A stretch of 8,055 nt of DNA from an uncultured Clostridia bacterium (lineage in GTDB: Bacteria > Bacillota > Clostridia > TANB77 > CAG-508). The notes below the pieces were generated by a model. The model was not told where the DNA came from. It was given only the letters and a program-made list of their open reading frames with translations, and ran no database searches. The stretch lies in contig CANRBO010000053.1 of the NCBI GenBank assembly GCA_947628885.1, positions 1 through 8,055 on the forward strand. Direction: 5' to 3'. This document shows positions 1 through 6,745 of the stretch, in pieces; the first letter of the stretch is position 1; each line of letters starts with the position of its first letter. Made by a program: the position numbers and the translations under genes.

Positions 1-141
1 AATTTTGTATTTTATTATATTTGCATTTATCATATTTTAAATTTAGTAATTTTGTATTTTATTATATTTGCATTTATCATATTTTAAATTTAGTAATTTT
101 GTATTTTATTATATTTGCATTTATTATATTTTAAATTTAGT
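1..141. repeat. Three head-to-tail copies of a 47-bp AT-rich tandem repeat
   Basis: Units lie at 1-47, 48-94 and 95-141. The first two are identical and the third differs by one base (C to T at 125). The array starts at the window edge, so more copies may lie outside. It begins 5 bp beyond the galE stop codon. There are no spacers and no open reading frame. No strong GC-rich hairpin is visible, only a short AAATT-TAGT-AATTT inverted repeat across each unit junction. Near identity between units suggests recent duplication by slippage or unequal exchange. Confidence 0.95.
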
Positions 142-146
142 ATTTA

Positions 147-1154
147 CTATTGACTTAAGTTGTTTTCTGTAAATCGCCATGAATCTTTGCACATATCTTC
201 AAGATTTTTTTCAGCCTTCCAGCCTAGCATTTCTTCTGCTTTTGTTGGATCTGCGTAACACTCTGCAATATCTCCTGGTCTTCTTGCTGTAATTTCATAT
301 TTAATTTTTACGCCTGTTGCGTTTTCGAAATTTTTAACAATATCTAAAACAGAATATCCTGTTCCTGTTCCCAAATTATATGCTTCCACACCTTTCATGT
401 TATCTGCTCTTTCAATTGCTTTAATATGTCCTTTTGCCAAATCAACAACATGGATATAGTCTCTTACACCTGTTCCGTCATGTGTGTCATAATCATTTCC
501 AAAAACATTTAAATGATCCAATTTGCCAAGTGCTACTTGATTTATATATGGCATTAAATTATTTGGGATACCGTTTGGTGATTCGCCTATCAATCCACTT
601 TCATGTGCTCCAATTGGATTGAAATATCTTAATAATACTATACTCCAAGCACTATCTGATACATACACATCTTGTAAAATTTGCTCTATCATGACCTTTG
701 TTTGTCCATAAGGATTTGTTGCTGATTTTGGAAAATCTTCTTTTATTGGAACTGTTGCTGGATCTCCGTAAACAGTTGCTGATGAGCTAAATACTATCTT
801 TTTTACATCATGACTTCTCATACAGTCTAATAATACAAGCGTTCCGGTAATGTTATTTTGATAATATTCTATTGGTTTTGCTACTGATTCTCCTACTGCT
901 TTTAATGCTGCAAAATGGATTACTGCAGTTATATCAGTATTTTCATCAAATACTTTATTTAATGCTTGTTTGTCTAAAATATCCACTTCATAAAATTTGA
1001 AATCTTTTCCTGTTATTTTTTTTATTGCTTCTAATGCTTGTGGTTTGCTGTTAGAAAAATTATCTACTATTACCACATCATATCCTGAATTTAATAGTTC
1101 TACAACTGTGTGTGAACCTATGTATCCAGCTCCACCTGTTACTAAAATTGACAT
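147..1154 (-). CDS. galE: UDP-glucose 4-epimerase
   Basis: This cytoplasmic enzyme interconverts UDP-glucose and UDP-galactose in the Leloir pathway and supplies galactose donors for surface polysaccharides. The 335-residue protein has the usual family length. The N-terminal Rossmann motif TGGAGYIGSH (residues 6-15) binds NAD. FSSSATVYG (122-130) carries the catalytic serine (S125 by alignment to the Escherichia coli enzyme), and NPYGQTK supplies Y149 and K153 of the YxxxK catalytic pair. NNITGT (100-105) and the RYFNPIGAH segment are also typical of GalE. The ATG start is supported by an AGGGGTGA ribosome binding site (1161-1168) 6 nt upstream; the stop is TAG. It is the last gene of the co-directional run and is separated from transketolase by 191 bp of degenerate repeats, so it probably has its own promoter. 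Related 4-epimerases acting on N-acetylated sugars cannot be excluded from sequence alone. Confidence 0.97.
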   Translation of the reverse strand: MSILVTGGAGYIGSHTVVELLNSGYDVVIVDNFSNSKPQALEAIKKITGKDFKFYEVDILDKQALNKVFDENTDITAVIHFAALKAVGESVAKPIEYYQNNITGTLVLLDCMRSHDVKKIVFSSSATVYGDPATVPIKEDFPKSATNPYGQTKVMIEQILQDVYVSDSAWSIVLLRYFNPIGAHESGLIGESPNGIPNNLMPYINQVALGKLDHLNVFGNDYDTHDGTGVRDYIHVVDLAKGHIKAIERADNMKGVEAYNLGTGTGYSVLDIVKNFENATGVKIKYEITARRPGDIAECYADPTKAEEMLGWKAEKNLEDMCKDSWRFTENNLSQ

Positions 1155-1180
1155 CTTTTTTCACCCCTATATAATATAAA

Positions 1181-1186
1181 ATTATA
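1181..1186 (-). promoter_or_regulatory. Possible galE -10 box
   Basis: The minus strand reads TATAAT, a full -10 consensus, followed by the galE ribosome binding site about 13 nt downstream. No good -35 box lies 16-18 bp upstream. A second candidate, the extended -10 TGGTATAAT at 1312-1320, lies inside the upstream repeat tract and would give a leader of about 150 nt. In DNA this AT-rich, -10 matches arise by chance, so neither is certain. Confidence 0.35.
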
Positions 1187-1190
1187 CCCT

Positions 1191-1339
1191 TTCTTTATTA
1201 ATTATTATGATTTTTATAATTACTATATTTGTTTTGTAAATATTATGTTTTTTTATTAATACTATATTTTTTTAATATTACATCATTATTAATGCTATAT
1301 TTTTTGTAAATATTATACCATTTTTGTTAATGCTATATT
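1191..1339. repeat. Degenerate 33-39-bp tandem repeat between transketolase and galE
   Basis: Read on the minus strand, four units each start with AATATAG (plus-strand positions 1333-1339, 1295-1301, 1262-1268 and 1223-1229), spaced 38, 33 and 39 bp apart. Most units continue with ATTAA, a run of A, and a TAATATT-like box. A 15-bp stretch (ATAATATTTACAAAA on the minus strand) is exact at 1302-1316 and 1232-1246, 70 bp apart. The tract fills nearly the whole 191-bp gap and has no coding potential. No GC-rich terminator hairpin is visible here. Confidence 0.7.
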
Positions 1340-1345
1340 CATTTT

Positions 1346-2293
1346 TTATAAATTTACTGATGTATGAAATTTTTGCTTAAACAATTTAATTATTGACTCA
1401 CTATCTATTCCAAAATGTTGCATTAATTCTTCCGGTTTTCCTGACATACCAAAGCAATCATTGATTCCCATTTTAATTAATTTTTTTGGATATTTTTCAG
1501 TAAGCACATCTGCTATTGCTGTTCCTAATCCACCTATTACATTGTGATCTTCCACAGATACCAAAACGCCAGTTTCTTTTGCGCATTTTATAATCATTTC
1601 TTCATCAATAGGTTTTATTGTATGAACATCAACAACTCTTACATCTATACCTTCTTCTAACAACTTTTCTTGTGCTTGCAAGGCTTGCGAGACAGTCACT
1701 CCAGTTGCAAATATAGTGCCGTCTAAACCTTCTCCAATTTGTACTGCTTTGCCTATTTCAAATTGTACATCTTCTTCATATATTACTGGAGTTTTTAATC
1801 TGCTTAATCTTAAATACACTGGTCCCTGATATTCCGCTATTTTGCGCATTAATTTTCTTGTTTGCACATCATCTGAAGGAGATATTACAACCATATTTGG
1901 TAAACCTCTCATTAGATTTATATCTTCTAACATTTGATGTGTTGCACCGTCTTCTCCAACCGTAATTCCTGCGTGCGTTCCGCAAATTTTTACATTTAAC
2001 TTTGGATATGCTATGCTTGTTCTAATTTGGTCATACACTCTTCCTGTTGCAAATGCTGCAAATGTGGCTGCAAACGGTATTTTACCACACGTTGCTAATC
2101 CTGCTGCAGTTCCTATCATGTCCGCTTCTGCAATTCCAATTTCAATAAATCTATTTGGATATTTTTCTTTAAAAATTTCAGTTTTAGTTGAACTATCTAA
2201 ATCAGCATCAAGTACGACAATATTTTCGTTTTTAAGATTTGCTAGTTCTTTTCCAAAACTTTCTCTAGTGGCGATTTTTTTTACTTCTTCCAT
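1346..2293 (-). CDS. Transketolase, C-terminal subunit
   Basis: This is the pyrimidine-binding and C-terminal half of a two-subunit transketolase, the thiamine diphosphate enzyme that moves two-carbon ketol units between sugar phosphates in the non-oxidative pentose phosphate pathway. With the chosen start the protein has 315 residues, the usual size for this subunit. Visible motifs are IGIAEADM (52-59), whose E56 is the conserved glutamate that activates the cofactor, the aromatic-rich FAAFATGRVYDQIR (78-91), GEDGATHQ (113-120) with a conserved histidine, and a C-terminal domain with VEDHNVIGGLG (247-257). A longer form could begin at GTG 2318-2320 (9 more residues), but the AAGGAGTGAG ribosome binding site then lies inside the reading frame, so ATG 2291-2293 is preferred. 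The partner subunit lies upstream across a 142-nt gap, and the two should form one active site at their interface. Confidence 0.95.
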   Translation of the reverse strand: MEEVKKIATRESFGKELANLKNENIVVLDADLDSSTKTEIFKEKYPNRFIEIGIAEADMIGTAAGLATCGKIPFAATFAAFATGRVYDQIRTSIAYPKLNVKICGTHAGITVGEDGATHQMLEDINLMRGLPNMVVISPSDDVQTRKLMRKIAEYQGPVYLRLSRLKTPVIYEEDVQFEIGKAVQIGEGLDGTIFATGVTVSQALQAQEKLLEEGIDVRVVDVHTIKPIDEEMIIKCAKETGVLVSVEDHNVIGGLGTAIADVLTEKYPKKLIKMGINDCFGMSGKPEELMQHFGIDSESIIKLFKQKFHTSVNL

Positions 2294-2303
2294 GTTTAAT
2301 CTC

Positions 2304-2310
2304 ACTCCTT
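2304..2310 (-). promoter_or_regulatory. Ribosome binding site that decides the transketolase C-subunit start
   Basis: The minus strand reads AAGGAGT, 10 nt before ATG 2291-2293. This spacing is slightly long but workable. The site falls inside the alternative GTG-initiated reading frame, which argues that the 9-residue extension is not translated. Confidence 0.7.
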
Positions 2311-2326
2311 CTAGGCACACATTTAG

Positions 2327-2364
2327 TTAAATTTTGTCGTTGTCAAACTTCATGTAAAATTTAA
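2327..2364. repeat. Inverted repeat in the gap between transketolase subunits
   Basis: Two 9-bp arms (TTAAATTTT at 2327-2335 and AAAATTTAA at 2356-2364) are perfect reverse complements separated by 20 nt. The arms are all A/T, so a hairpin would be weak. It lies in the 142-nt gap between the two transketolase genes, a gap that also holds a 12-bp palindrome (TTCTAGCTAGAA, 2407-2418). No U tract follows, so it is not a convincing terminator. Chance occurrence is possible in DNA this AT-rich. Confidence 0.3.
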
Positions 2365-2435
2365 TCAACGTACAAAAAGTACACTTCATAAATTTTAAAC
2401 TTGTTTTTCTAGCTAGAATTTAATTCTTTTTCAAC

Positions 2436-3269
2436 CTAATTTTTCTCTTTTAGTTCTTCGATTGCTTGCTTATATTCTTTCTCATCCATTGCTTTTCCAT
2501 GCCAAGCAACATTATCTTCCATAAAAGATATTCCTTTTCCTTTAATTGTTTTAGCTACGATTACTGTAGGTTTTTGCTCATTTTCTCTTGCTTTGCTAAA
2601 TGCAGACATTATCTCTTCTATATTATGTCCGTCTATGATTATAGTATTAAATCCAAAACTTTCAAATTTTTCTGCAATATTTTCAGCATTTAATGATTTA
2701 ATTTCTTCAGTTTTGCCAGTTAGTTGCAGATTATTACAATCAACTATTACACATAAATTGTCTAAATTATATTTATTAGAAGTCATTGCAGCTTCCCAAA
2801 TTTGTCCTTCTTGCAATTCTCCGTCTCCAAGTAAACAATATACTCTATATTTTTTGTTATCAATTTTTGCCGCAAGTGCCATGCCGTTAGCAACTGACAA
2901 TCCTTGTCCTAAAGATCCAGTTGTCATGTCCACTCCTGGAACTTTATTCATGTCTGGATGTCCTTGAAATTGACTATCCATTTTTCTAAATGAATTTATA
3001 TCATCTTCAAAAACATATCCTTTTTCTTGCAACACTGCATAAAGTGCAGATGATGCGTGCCCTTTTGATAGCACAAATCTATCTCTTTCTTGTTTATCAG
3101 GCTCATTTGGATCAATGTTCATTTCGTCAAAATACAAAACTGACAAGATATCTGCACATGATAATGATCCGCCTGGATGACCTGACTTTGCATTATATAT
3201 TTCTGTTAAAATATCTTGTCGTATTTGATTGGCTTTTTTCTTTAACTCCTCTACTTTTGTAATATCCAT
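2436..3269 (-). CDS. Transketolase, N-terminal subunit
   Basis: This is the thiamine-diphosphate pyrophosphate-binding half of the split transketolase. The 277-residue length is normal for the subunit. SGHPGGSLS (29-37) and SKGHASSALYA (68-78) carry conserved active-site histidines H31 and H71. QGHPD (102-106) and the GSLGQGL loop (118-124) follow. GDGELQEGQIWEAAM (148-162) to NN (179-180) is the GDG...NN motif that binds magnesium and the diphosphate. WHGKA (256-260) lies near the C terminus. The ATG start has a GAAGG ribosome binding site about 12 nt upstream (3281-3285), which sits at the end of the preceding phosphoesterase gene; only 18 nt separate the genes, so they are very likely co-transcribed. 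The catalytic glutamate is absent here because it belongs to the other subunit. Pyruvate dehydrogenase E1 and deoxyxylulose phosphate synthase are related, but the motif spacing fits transketolase. Confidence 0.95.
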   Translation of the reverse strand: MDITKVEELKKKANQIRQDILTEIYNAKSGHPGGSLSCADILSVLYFDEMNIDPNEPDKQERDRFVLSKGHASSALYAVLQEKGYVFEDDINSFRKMDSQFQGHPDMNKVPGVDMTTGSLGQGLSVANGMALAAKIDNKKYRVYCLLGDGELQEGQIWEAAMTSNKYNLDNLCVIVDCNNLQLTGKTEEIKSLNAENIAEKFESFGFNTIIIDGHNIEEIMSAFSKARENEQKPTVIVAKTIKGKGISFMEDNVAWHGKAMDEKEYKQAIEELKEKN

Positions 3270-3287
3270 ATATCTATTTCCCTTCTT

Positions 3288-3995
3288 TTAGTTTTCTAAC
3301 TTGTAGGGCTTAAACTCTAGGAAGTCTGAGCTTACTAAATTTAGATTAACTCCACAAGCATTTCCTATTACAGCTTCATCATGCAAATTTCCGTGCAAAT
3401 GACCATATACACACTCTTGAATTCCATATTTTTTCATTAATTCTATATATTCACTTTTTTCTTTTTTCTCTATCATATTTTTAGTAATCGGTGGATAATG
3501 CATCATACAAATTATTTTTTTATTTGTATTTTTTTTCAAAGCATCTTTTATTGAAAGTTCTAATCTCGCGCACTCTCTTTTTAACATTTTCTCACTATTT
3601 TCTGTATCATTAAAAGCCCAACCCCTTGTTCCGACTATCATTGCTTGTTCTGTTTCATAAGCATTATTGAATACAAAATCAATGTTTACATAATTATTTT
3701 GCTCTAAAAATTCCTTCATGCGTTTCAGTGTAGACCACCAATAATCATGATTTCCTTTTAACAGAACTTTTTTTCCTTTTAGTTTATTTATGAATTCAAA
3801 ATCTAATTTTGTATCTTCTAAATATGTTGCCCATGAGAAATCTCCTGGAATTAATACAATATCATTTTTTGTAATTGTATTATTCCAGTTCTTTTCTATT
3901 TTTGCTTCATAATTATCCCAATTTTCACCAAATATATTCATTGGCTTGTTCGTTCCAAAAGATAAGTGTAAATCTCCTATCGCATAAATTGACAA
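3288..3995 (-). CDS. Calcineurin-like metallophosphoesterase
   Basis: A predicted cytoplasmic phosphohydrolase of 235 residues with all blocks of the calcineurin-like fold in order: GDLH (7-10; D8 and H10), PGDFSW (50-55; D52), KGNHDYWW (80-87; N82, H83, D84), MMHYPP (164-169; H166), and GHLHG (198-202; H199, H201). These residues hold a two-metal centre that hydrolyses phosphoester bonds. The overall pattern resembles the uncharacterised predicted phosphohydrolases often grouped as COG1768; the substrate is unknown. No signal peptide or membrane segment is present. The start is TTG (3993-3995), chosen because a strong TCCTCC complement (GGAGGA, 4002-4007) lies 6 nt upstream and the first motif begins at residue 7; the next methionine (19) would remove GDLH. 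It lies 28 nt after tsaD and 18 nt before transketolase, in the middle of the operon. Confidence 0.9.
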   Translation of the reverse strand: MSIYAIGDLHLSFGTNKPMNIFGENWDNYEAKIEKNWNNTITKNDIVLIPGDFSWATYLEDTKLDFEFINKLKGKKVLLKGNHDYWWSTLKRMKEFLEQNNYVNIDFVFNNAYETEQAMIVGTRGWAFNDTENSEKMLKRECARLELSIKDALKKNTNKKIICMMHYPPITKNMIEKKEKSEYIELMKKYGIQECVYGHLHGNLHDEAVIGNACGVNLNLVSSDFLEFKPYKLEN

Positions 3996-4001
3996 TTATT
4001 T

Positions 4002-4007
4002 TCCTCC
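4002..4007 (-). promoter_or_regulatory. Strong ribosome binding site fixing a TTG start
   Basis: GGAGGA on the minus strand ends 6 nt before TTG 3993-3995. No ATG or GTG lies at a usable distance, so the site supports TTG initiation of the metallophosphoesterase. A non-ATG codon behind a near-perfect site may tune output. Confidence 0.8.
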
Positions 4008-4023
4008 GTTTCTTTTATAAACA

Positions 4024-5004
4024 TTATAATTTTAAATCCGGCTCTGCATTTAATGTTAAATCACTTATTTTTCCTGCTATATAATTATAATATCCTGCCG
4101 AAGCAATCATTGCTGCATTATCAGTGCAAAGTTTTAAATCAGGCATATATACTTTTGCATTTTCAAGTTTCATAAATTCTTCTCTAATGTAGCTATTTGC
4201 AGATACTCCGCCTGCCAATACTATTGTGTTTATATTAGTTTTTTCTATTGATTTTTTTACATTTTCGACTAAGATTTCAGCAATTGTTTTTTCAAAACTT
4301 TTGCATAAATCTGATTTATTAACATCAGGATTTTTGTGATGTAAATTGATTACTGCTGTTTTTATACCACTAAAACTAAAATCCAAATTTTCAAAATGCG
4401 TTTTTGGTAATTCTATATTAGCTTGTCCATTTTTTCCTAATTCATCAATCTTAGGGCCGCCCGGATACCCCAAATCCATTATTCTAGCGACTTTGTCAAA
4501 TGCTTCTCCTACGGCGTCATCTCTAGTTTTGCCTAATACTTCAAAATCTGTATAATCTTTTACATGTATTATTTGTGTATTTCCACCTGACATCATAACA
4601 CATATAAAAGGTGGTTTTAAGTCGCTATGTGTAATATAATTTGCTGCAATATGTCCTTCTATATGATTAGTTCCAACCAATGGCTTATTCATTGCAAAGC
4701 TCAATGCTTTTCCATAAGAAAGACCTACTAATAAGGCACCTACCAATCCAGGTCCATACGTGCATGCAACTGCATCAACATCTTCAAATGTTATATTTGC
4801 TTCTTTTACAGCTAATTTTGTAACTTCAGAAATGTTTTGTATATGATTTCTTGATGCTATTTCAGGCACCACTCCGCCATAAAGTTTATGTATATCTATT
4901 TGTGAATTTACGATATTTGACAAAATTTCTCTGCCATTTTTTACTACTGACGCTGCGGTTTCATCACAGCTTGATTCAATTCCTAATACAAATATGTCTT
5001 TCAT
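4024..5004 (-). CDS. tsaD: tRNA threonylcarbamoyladenosine transferase TsaD
   Basis: TsaD (also Gcp/YgjD/Kae1) transfers the threonylcarbamoyl group from threonylcarbamoyl-AMP to A37 of tRNAs reading ANN codons, working with TsaB and TsaE in bacteria. The 326 residues match the family. The ATPase-fold signature GIESSCDETAASV (8-20) opens the protein. NHIEGHIAA (113-121) gives metal ligands H114 and H118. SGGNTQ (139-144), DDAVGEAFDKVAR (162-174), GYPGGP (179-184), LAGGVSAN (263-270) and CTDNAAMIA (293-301, with D296 as the third metal ligand) follow in order. The ATG start is preceded by AGGAG 5 nt upstream, located inside the end of the M50 protease gene, whose TAG stop directly abuts this ATG (TAGATG). 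Translation of the two is therefore probably coupled. It is normally essential. TsaB and TsaE are not in this window. Confidence 0.98.
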   Translation of the reverse strand: MKDIFVLGIESSCDETAASVVKNGREILSNIVNSQIDIHKLYGGVVPEIASRNHIQNISEVTKLAVKEANITFEDVDAVACTYGPGLVGALLVGLSYGKALSFAMNKPLVGTNHIEGHIAANYITHSDLKPPFICVMMSGGNTQIIHVKDYTDFEVLGKTRDDAVGEAFDKVARIMDLGYPGGPKIDELGKNGQANIELPKTHFENLDFSFSGIKTAVINLHHKNPDVNKSDLCKSFEKTIAEILVENVKKSIEKTNINTIVLAGGVSANSYIREEFMKLENAKVYMPDLKLCTDNAAMIASAGYYNYIAGKISDLTLNAEPDLKL

Positions 5005-5751
5005 CTATGCTCCTAATCTTATTATCATATTAATTAAATCTATTAATCTTTCATTTATAAATCCAATCACTGGCTTTATTATTAATCCTGCAATTGGTGT
5101 AATCCAAATTGCAATAAATATTATATATAAAATGTATTCATGATTTGTGTACCACGCTCTTGCTCTTGAAGGCAAAAATCCTAATAATATTTTTGAGCCG
5201 TCCAATGGTGGTAATGGTATTAAGTTAAATACTCCTAGTCCAACATTTATTGAAATTGTATATAAAATTATTTGTTCTATTACGTAACCTGTAGTTGTTA
5301 ACAAGAAACTGGAACCAAATGCAGCTAGCAATCCATAAATTATTGAAAATACTATTGCTAGTATGAAGTTCATCACTGGACCTGCCAATGATACAAGTGC
5401 ATTTCCTTTTCTTATACTTATGGTTCTATTAAAATTATTTGAACTAATTTGCACAGGCTTTCCCCAGCCAAATCCAGCAGTTAAAAGCAATATGGCTCCT
5501 ACTGGATCAAGATGTTTCAATGGATTTAATGTAAGCCTTCCTTGATTTCTAGGGGTATCATCACCTAATCTATCAGCCATCCATGCATGAGCAAACTCAT
5601 GAAATGTAATGGCTATTAAAATTGCTGGAATTGATAACAATAATTCTAAAAATTTTCCCGGTGTTGTAAGATAATAACTAATATTTTCTATAATTAACCC
5701 TATTAGCAATATCATCATCCACGGATTTGAAAAACTATTTGTAAAAAACAT
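5005..5751 (-). CDS. M50 (site-2 type) membrane metalloprotease
   Basis: An integral-membrane zinc protease of the S2P/M50 family, short YwhC-like branch without a PDZ domain. The 248 residues form about five or six hydrophobic segments. HEFAH (51-55) at the end of the second segment carries zinc ligands H51 and H55 and catalytic E52. NLIPLPPLDGS (176-186) supplies the third ligand, D184. The loop RLGDDTPRNQGRLTLNPLKH (61-80) followed by DPVG and WGKPV (96-100) is characteristic of this branch. Family members cut substrates inside or near the membrane; the substrate here is unknown. ATG 5749-5751 is supported by AAAGGAG (5758-5764) with 6 nt spacing. It is the first gene after an extended -10 promoter, and its stop abuts the tsaD start, so it leads the operon. 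Confidence 0.95.
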   Translation of the reverse strand: MFFTNSFSNPWMMILLIGLIIENISYYLTTPGKFLELLLSIPAILIAITFHEFAHAWMADRLGDDTPRNQGRLTLNPLKHLDPVGAILLLTAGFGWGKPVQISSNNFNRTISIRKGNALVSLAGPVMNFILAIVFSIIYGLLAAFGSSFLLTTTGYVIEQIILYTISINVGLGVFNLIPLPPLDGSKILLGFLPSRARAWYTNHEYILYIIFIAIWITPIAGLIIKPVIGFINERLIDLINMIIRLGA

Positions 5752-5783
5752 TTGGCTCTCCTTTGTTATTTTAATTATTCAAT

Positions 5784-5811
5784 ATTATACCATATTTTTT
5801 CTATTTATCAA
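5784..5811 (-). promoter_or_regulatory. Promoter of the M50 protease-tsaD operon
   Basis: On the minus strand a TTGATA -35 box (5806-5811, five of six consensus bases) and a TATAAT -10 box (5784-5789, perfect) are 16 bp apart. TG at the extended -10 position (TGGTATAAT) strengthens the match to the housekeeping sigma factor. Initiation would fall near 5777, giving a leader of about 26 nt that carries the protease ribosome binding site. It sits directly after the terminator of the sortase module. Confidence 0.8.
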
Positions 5812-5821
5812 TTGTTTTCGC

Positions 5822-5856
5822 AAAAAAAATAAGGTAAAAATTTTACCTTATTTTTT
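5822..5856 (-). terminator. Rho-independent terminator closing the sortase module
   Basis: Perfect 16-bp arms (5824-5839 and 5841-5856) meet around a single central base. The core is AAGGTAAAA/TTTTACCTT flanked by A and T runs. On the minus strand the hairpin begins 6 nt after the stop of the 273-residue membrane protein and ends in a run of eight U. The symmetric A/T runs could make it act in both directions, but no plus-strand gene is present to use it. Confidence 0.92.
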
Positions 5857-5862
5857 AATAAT

Positions 5863-6684
5863 TTAATCATTTTCCTGTATTTTAGAGCTAATTATGTTAA
5901 CAATAAATCCTATTACTAAAAGAGCAATCCCAGTTATAAGCATATATGATAGAATTGTTTCAACAATTGCAATCAATGCATTAGAAAATGCCACACTTAA
6001 TACTAAGATATTATGTATTTGCATAGATGTAGTTTCTAATATTTTTAATACAATAAATAATATTCCTGAAGCCATTAATGATACAGATAGATATTTTAAT
6101 ACTAGCATTTTATTCATTATAAGTAATACAATTACTATAACACCAATTGCTATAAATCCTGCTGGAATTACCTTCTTTAAGACTAGCTGAATTTTTTGAA
6201 TAATATTTGCTATCTCCTTTACATATTTATCTGCATATACAATTCCCTCATTATATATATTTGAGATAGTATCAATATATCTATTTATTGCATTTTGCTC
6301 TTCAGAAGTTACTTTCTTATTATTTTTAGCAATTTGCTTATCTATGTTTGCTTTTAATCTATCTTTCAAGGTTTCTTCACTTGTTGATAATTCATTTTTT
6401 TCACCATACATATATGAAACTAACGAATCTATATCACTTTTCACTTCTTCTTCAGTAATTATGTCATCTAATACTTCTTCATCTAAACCAGTCTGTACTG
6501 TATTATTAATAAAATGCTCTTTCATTTGACTATAAATTTCATTATAATAATTACTTTTTATTAACATATTTGTTAAAAAACTCTTTTTTAATATTGTGTG
6601 ATTAAATATTGTGATTGCTGTTGTCGCTATTATTAATAGAATTAGAATAAATGTAAAAATATATGATATTATTTTTTTTATCAT
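5863..6684 (-). CDS. Unrecognised membrane protein with large loop, third gene of sortase module
   Basis: I do not recognise this 273-residue protein. A strong N-terminal hydrophobic segment (about 5-28) could be a signal anchor. A hydrophilic, helix-rich region (about 29-172) follows; it is acidic in its first half (DEEVLDDIITEEE, 68-80) and rich in lysine after residue 107. Three further hydrophobic stretches then occupy about 173-191, 194-215 and 225-266, the last possibly two helices. If the N terminus is cytoplasmic, the 144-residue region lies outside the cell. The tail is short and charged. ATG 6682-6684 has an AAAGGA ribosome binding site about 10 nt upstream. The gene follows the sortase by 61 nt with no terminator between, and precedes a strong terminator, so it is probably co-transcribed with sortase and substrate. 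A role in surface-protein assembly is inferred from context only; no catalytic motif was seen. Confidence 0.88.
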   Translation of the reverse strand: MIKKIISYIFTFILILLIIATTAITIFNHTILKKSFLTNMLIKSNYYNEIYSQMKEHFINNTVQTGLDEEVLDDIITEEEVKSDIDSLVSYMYGEKNELSTSEETLKDRLKANIDKQIAKNNKKVTSEEQNAINRYIDTISNIYNEGIVYADKYVKEIANIIQKIQLVLKKVIPAGFIAIGVIVIVLLIMNKMLVLKYLSVSLMASGILFIVLKILETTSMQIHNILVLSVAFSNALIAIVETILSYMLITGIALLVIGFIVNIISSKIQEND

Positions 6685-6745
6685 TTTAAAGTTTTCCTTT
6701 CGTTATGTTATTTTCAAAACTAATAATTATTTATTTTGGTGCATA

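Noticed and set aside
1..141. Possible CRISPR array
   Set aside because: The 47-bp units are directly joined with no unique spacers, and no cas gene is present.
2294..2320. GTG-initiated longer form of the transketolase C subunit
   Set aside because: The ribosome binding site lies within the extension and no site precedes the GTG, so the internal ATG is preferred.
2013..2330. Plus-strand open reading frame of 105 codons opposite the transketolase C subunit
   Set aside because: Antisense to conserved catalytic motifs, with no recognisable domain.
2318..2346. Promoter with perfect TTGACA (minus strand, 2341-2346) before the transketolase C subunit
   Set aside because: No acceptable -10 box lies 15-19 bp downstream (AATGTG at the 17-bp position), so the hexamer alone is probably chance.
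2370..2418. GTAC-AAAAA-GTAC hairpin and the TTCTAGCTAGAA palindrome as terminator or operator
   Set aside because: The stem is only 4 bp, the palindrome has no loop, and neither is followed by a U tract.
2593..2967. Plus-strand open reading frame of 124 codons opposite the transketolase N subunit
   Set aside because: It is fully antisense to a well-supported gene, has no family motif, and such frames are common opposite AT-rich genes.
5894..6190. Plus-strand open reading frame of 98 codons opposite the membrane protein
   Set aside because: Antisense shadow of the hydrophobic C-terminal region with no independent evidence of translation.
6690..6721. Terminator between the sortase and the third gene
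   Set aside because: Only a 6-bp AGTTTT/AAAACT inverted repeat with a 20-nt loop is present, with no GC pairs beyond one and no U tract.
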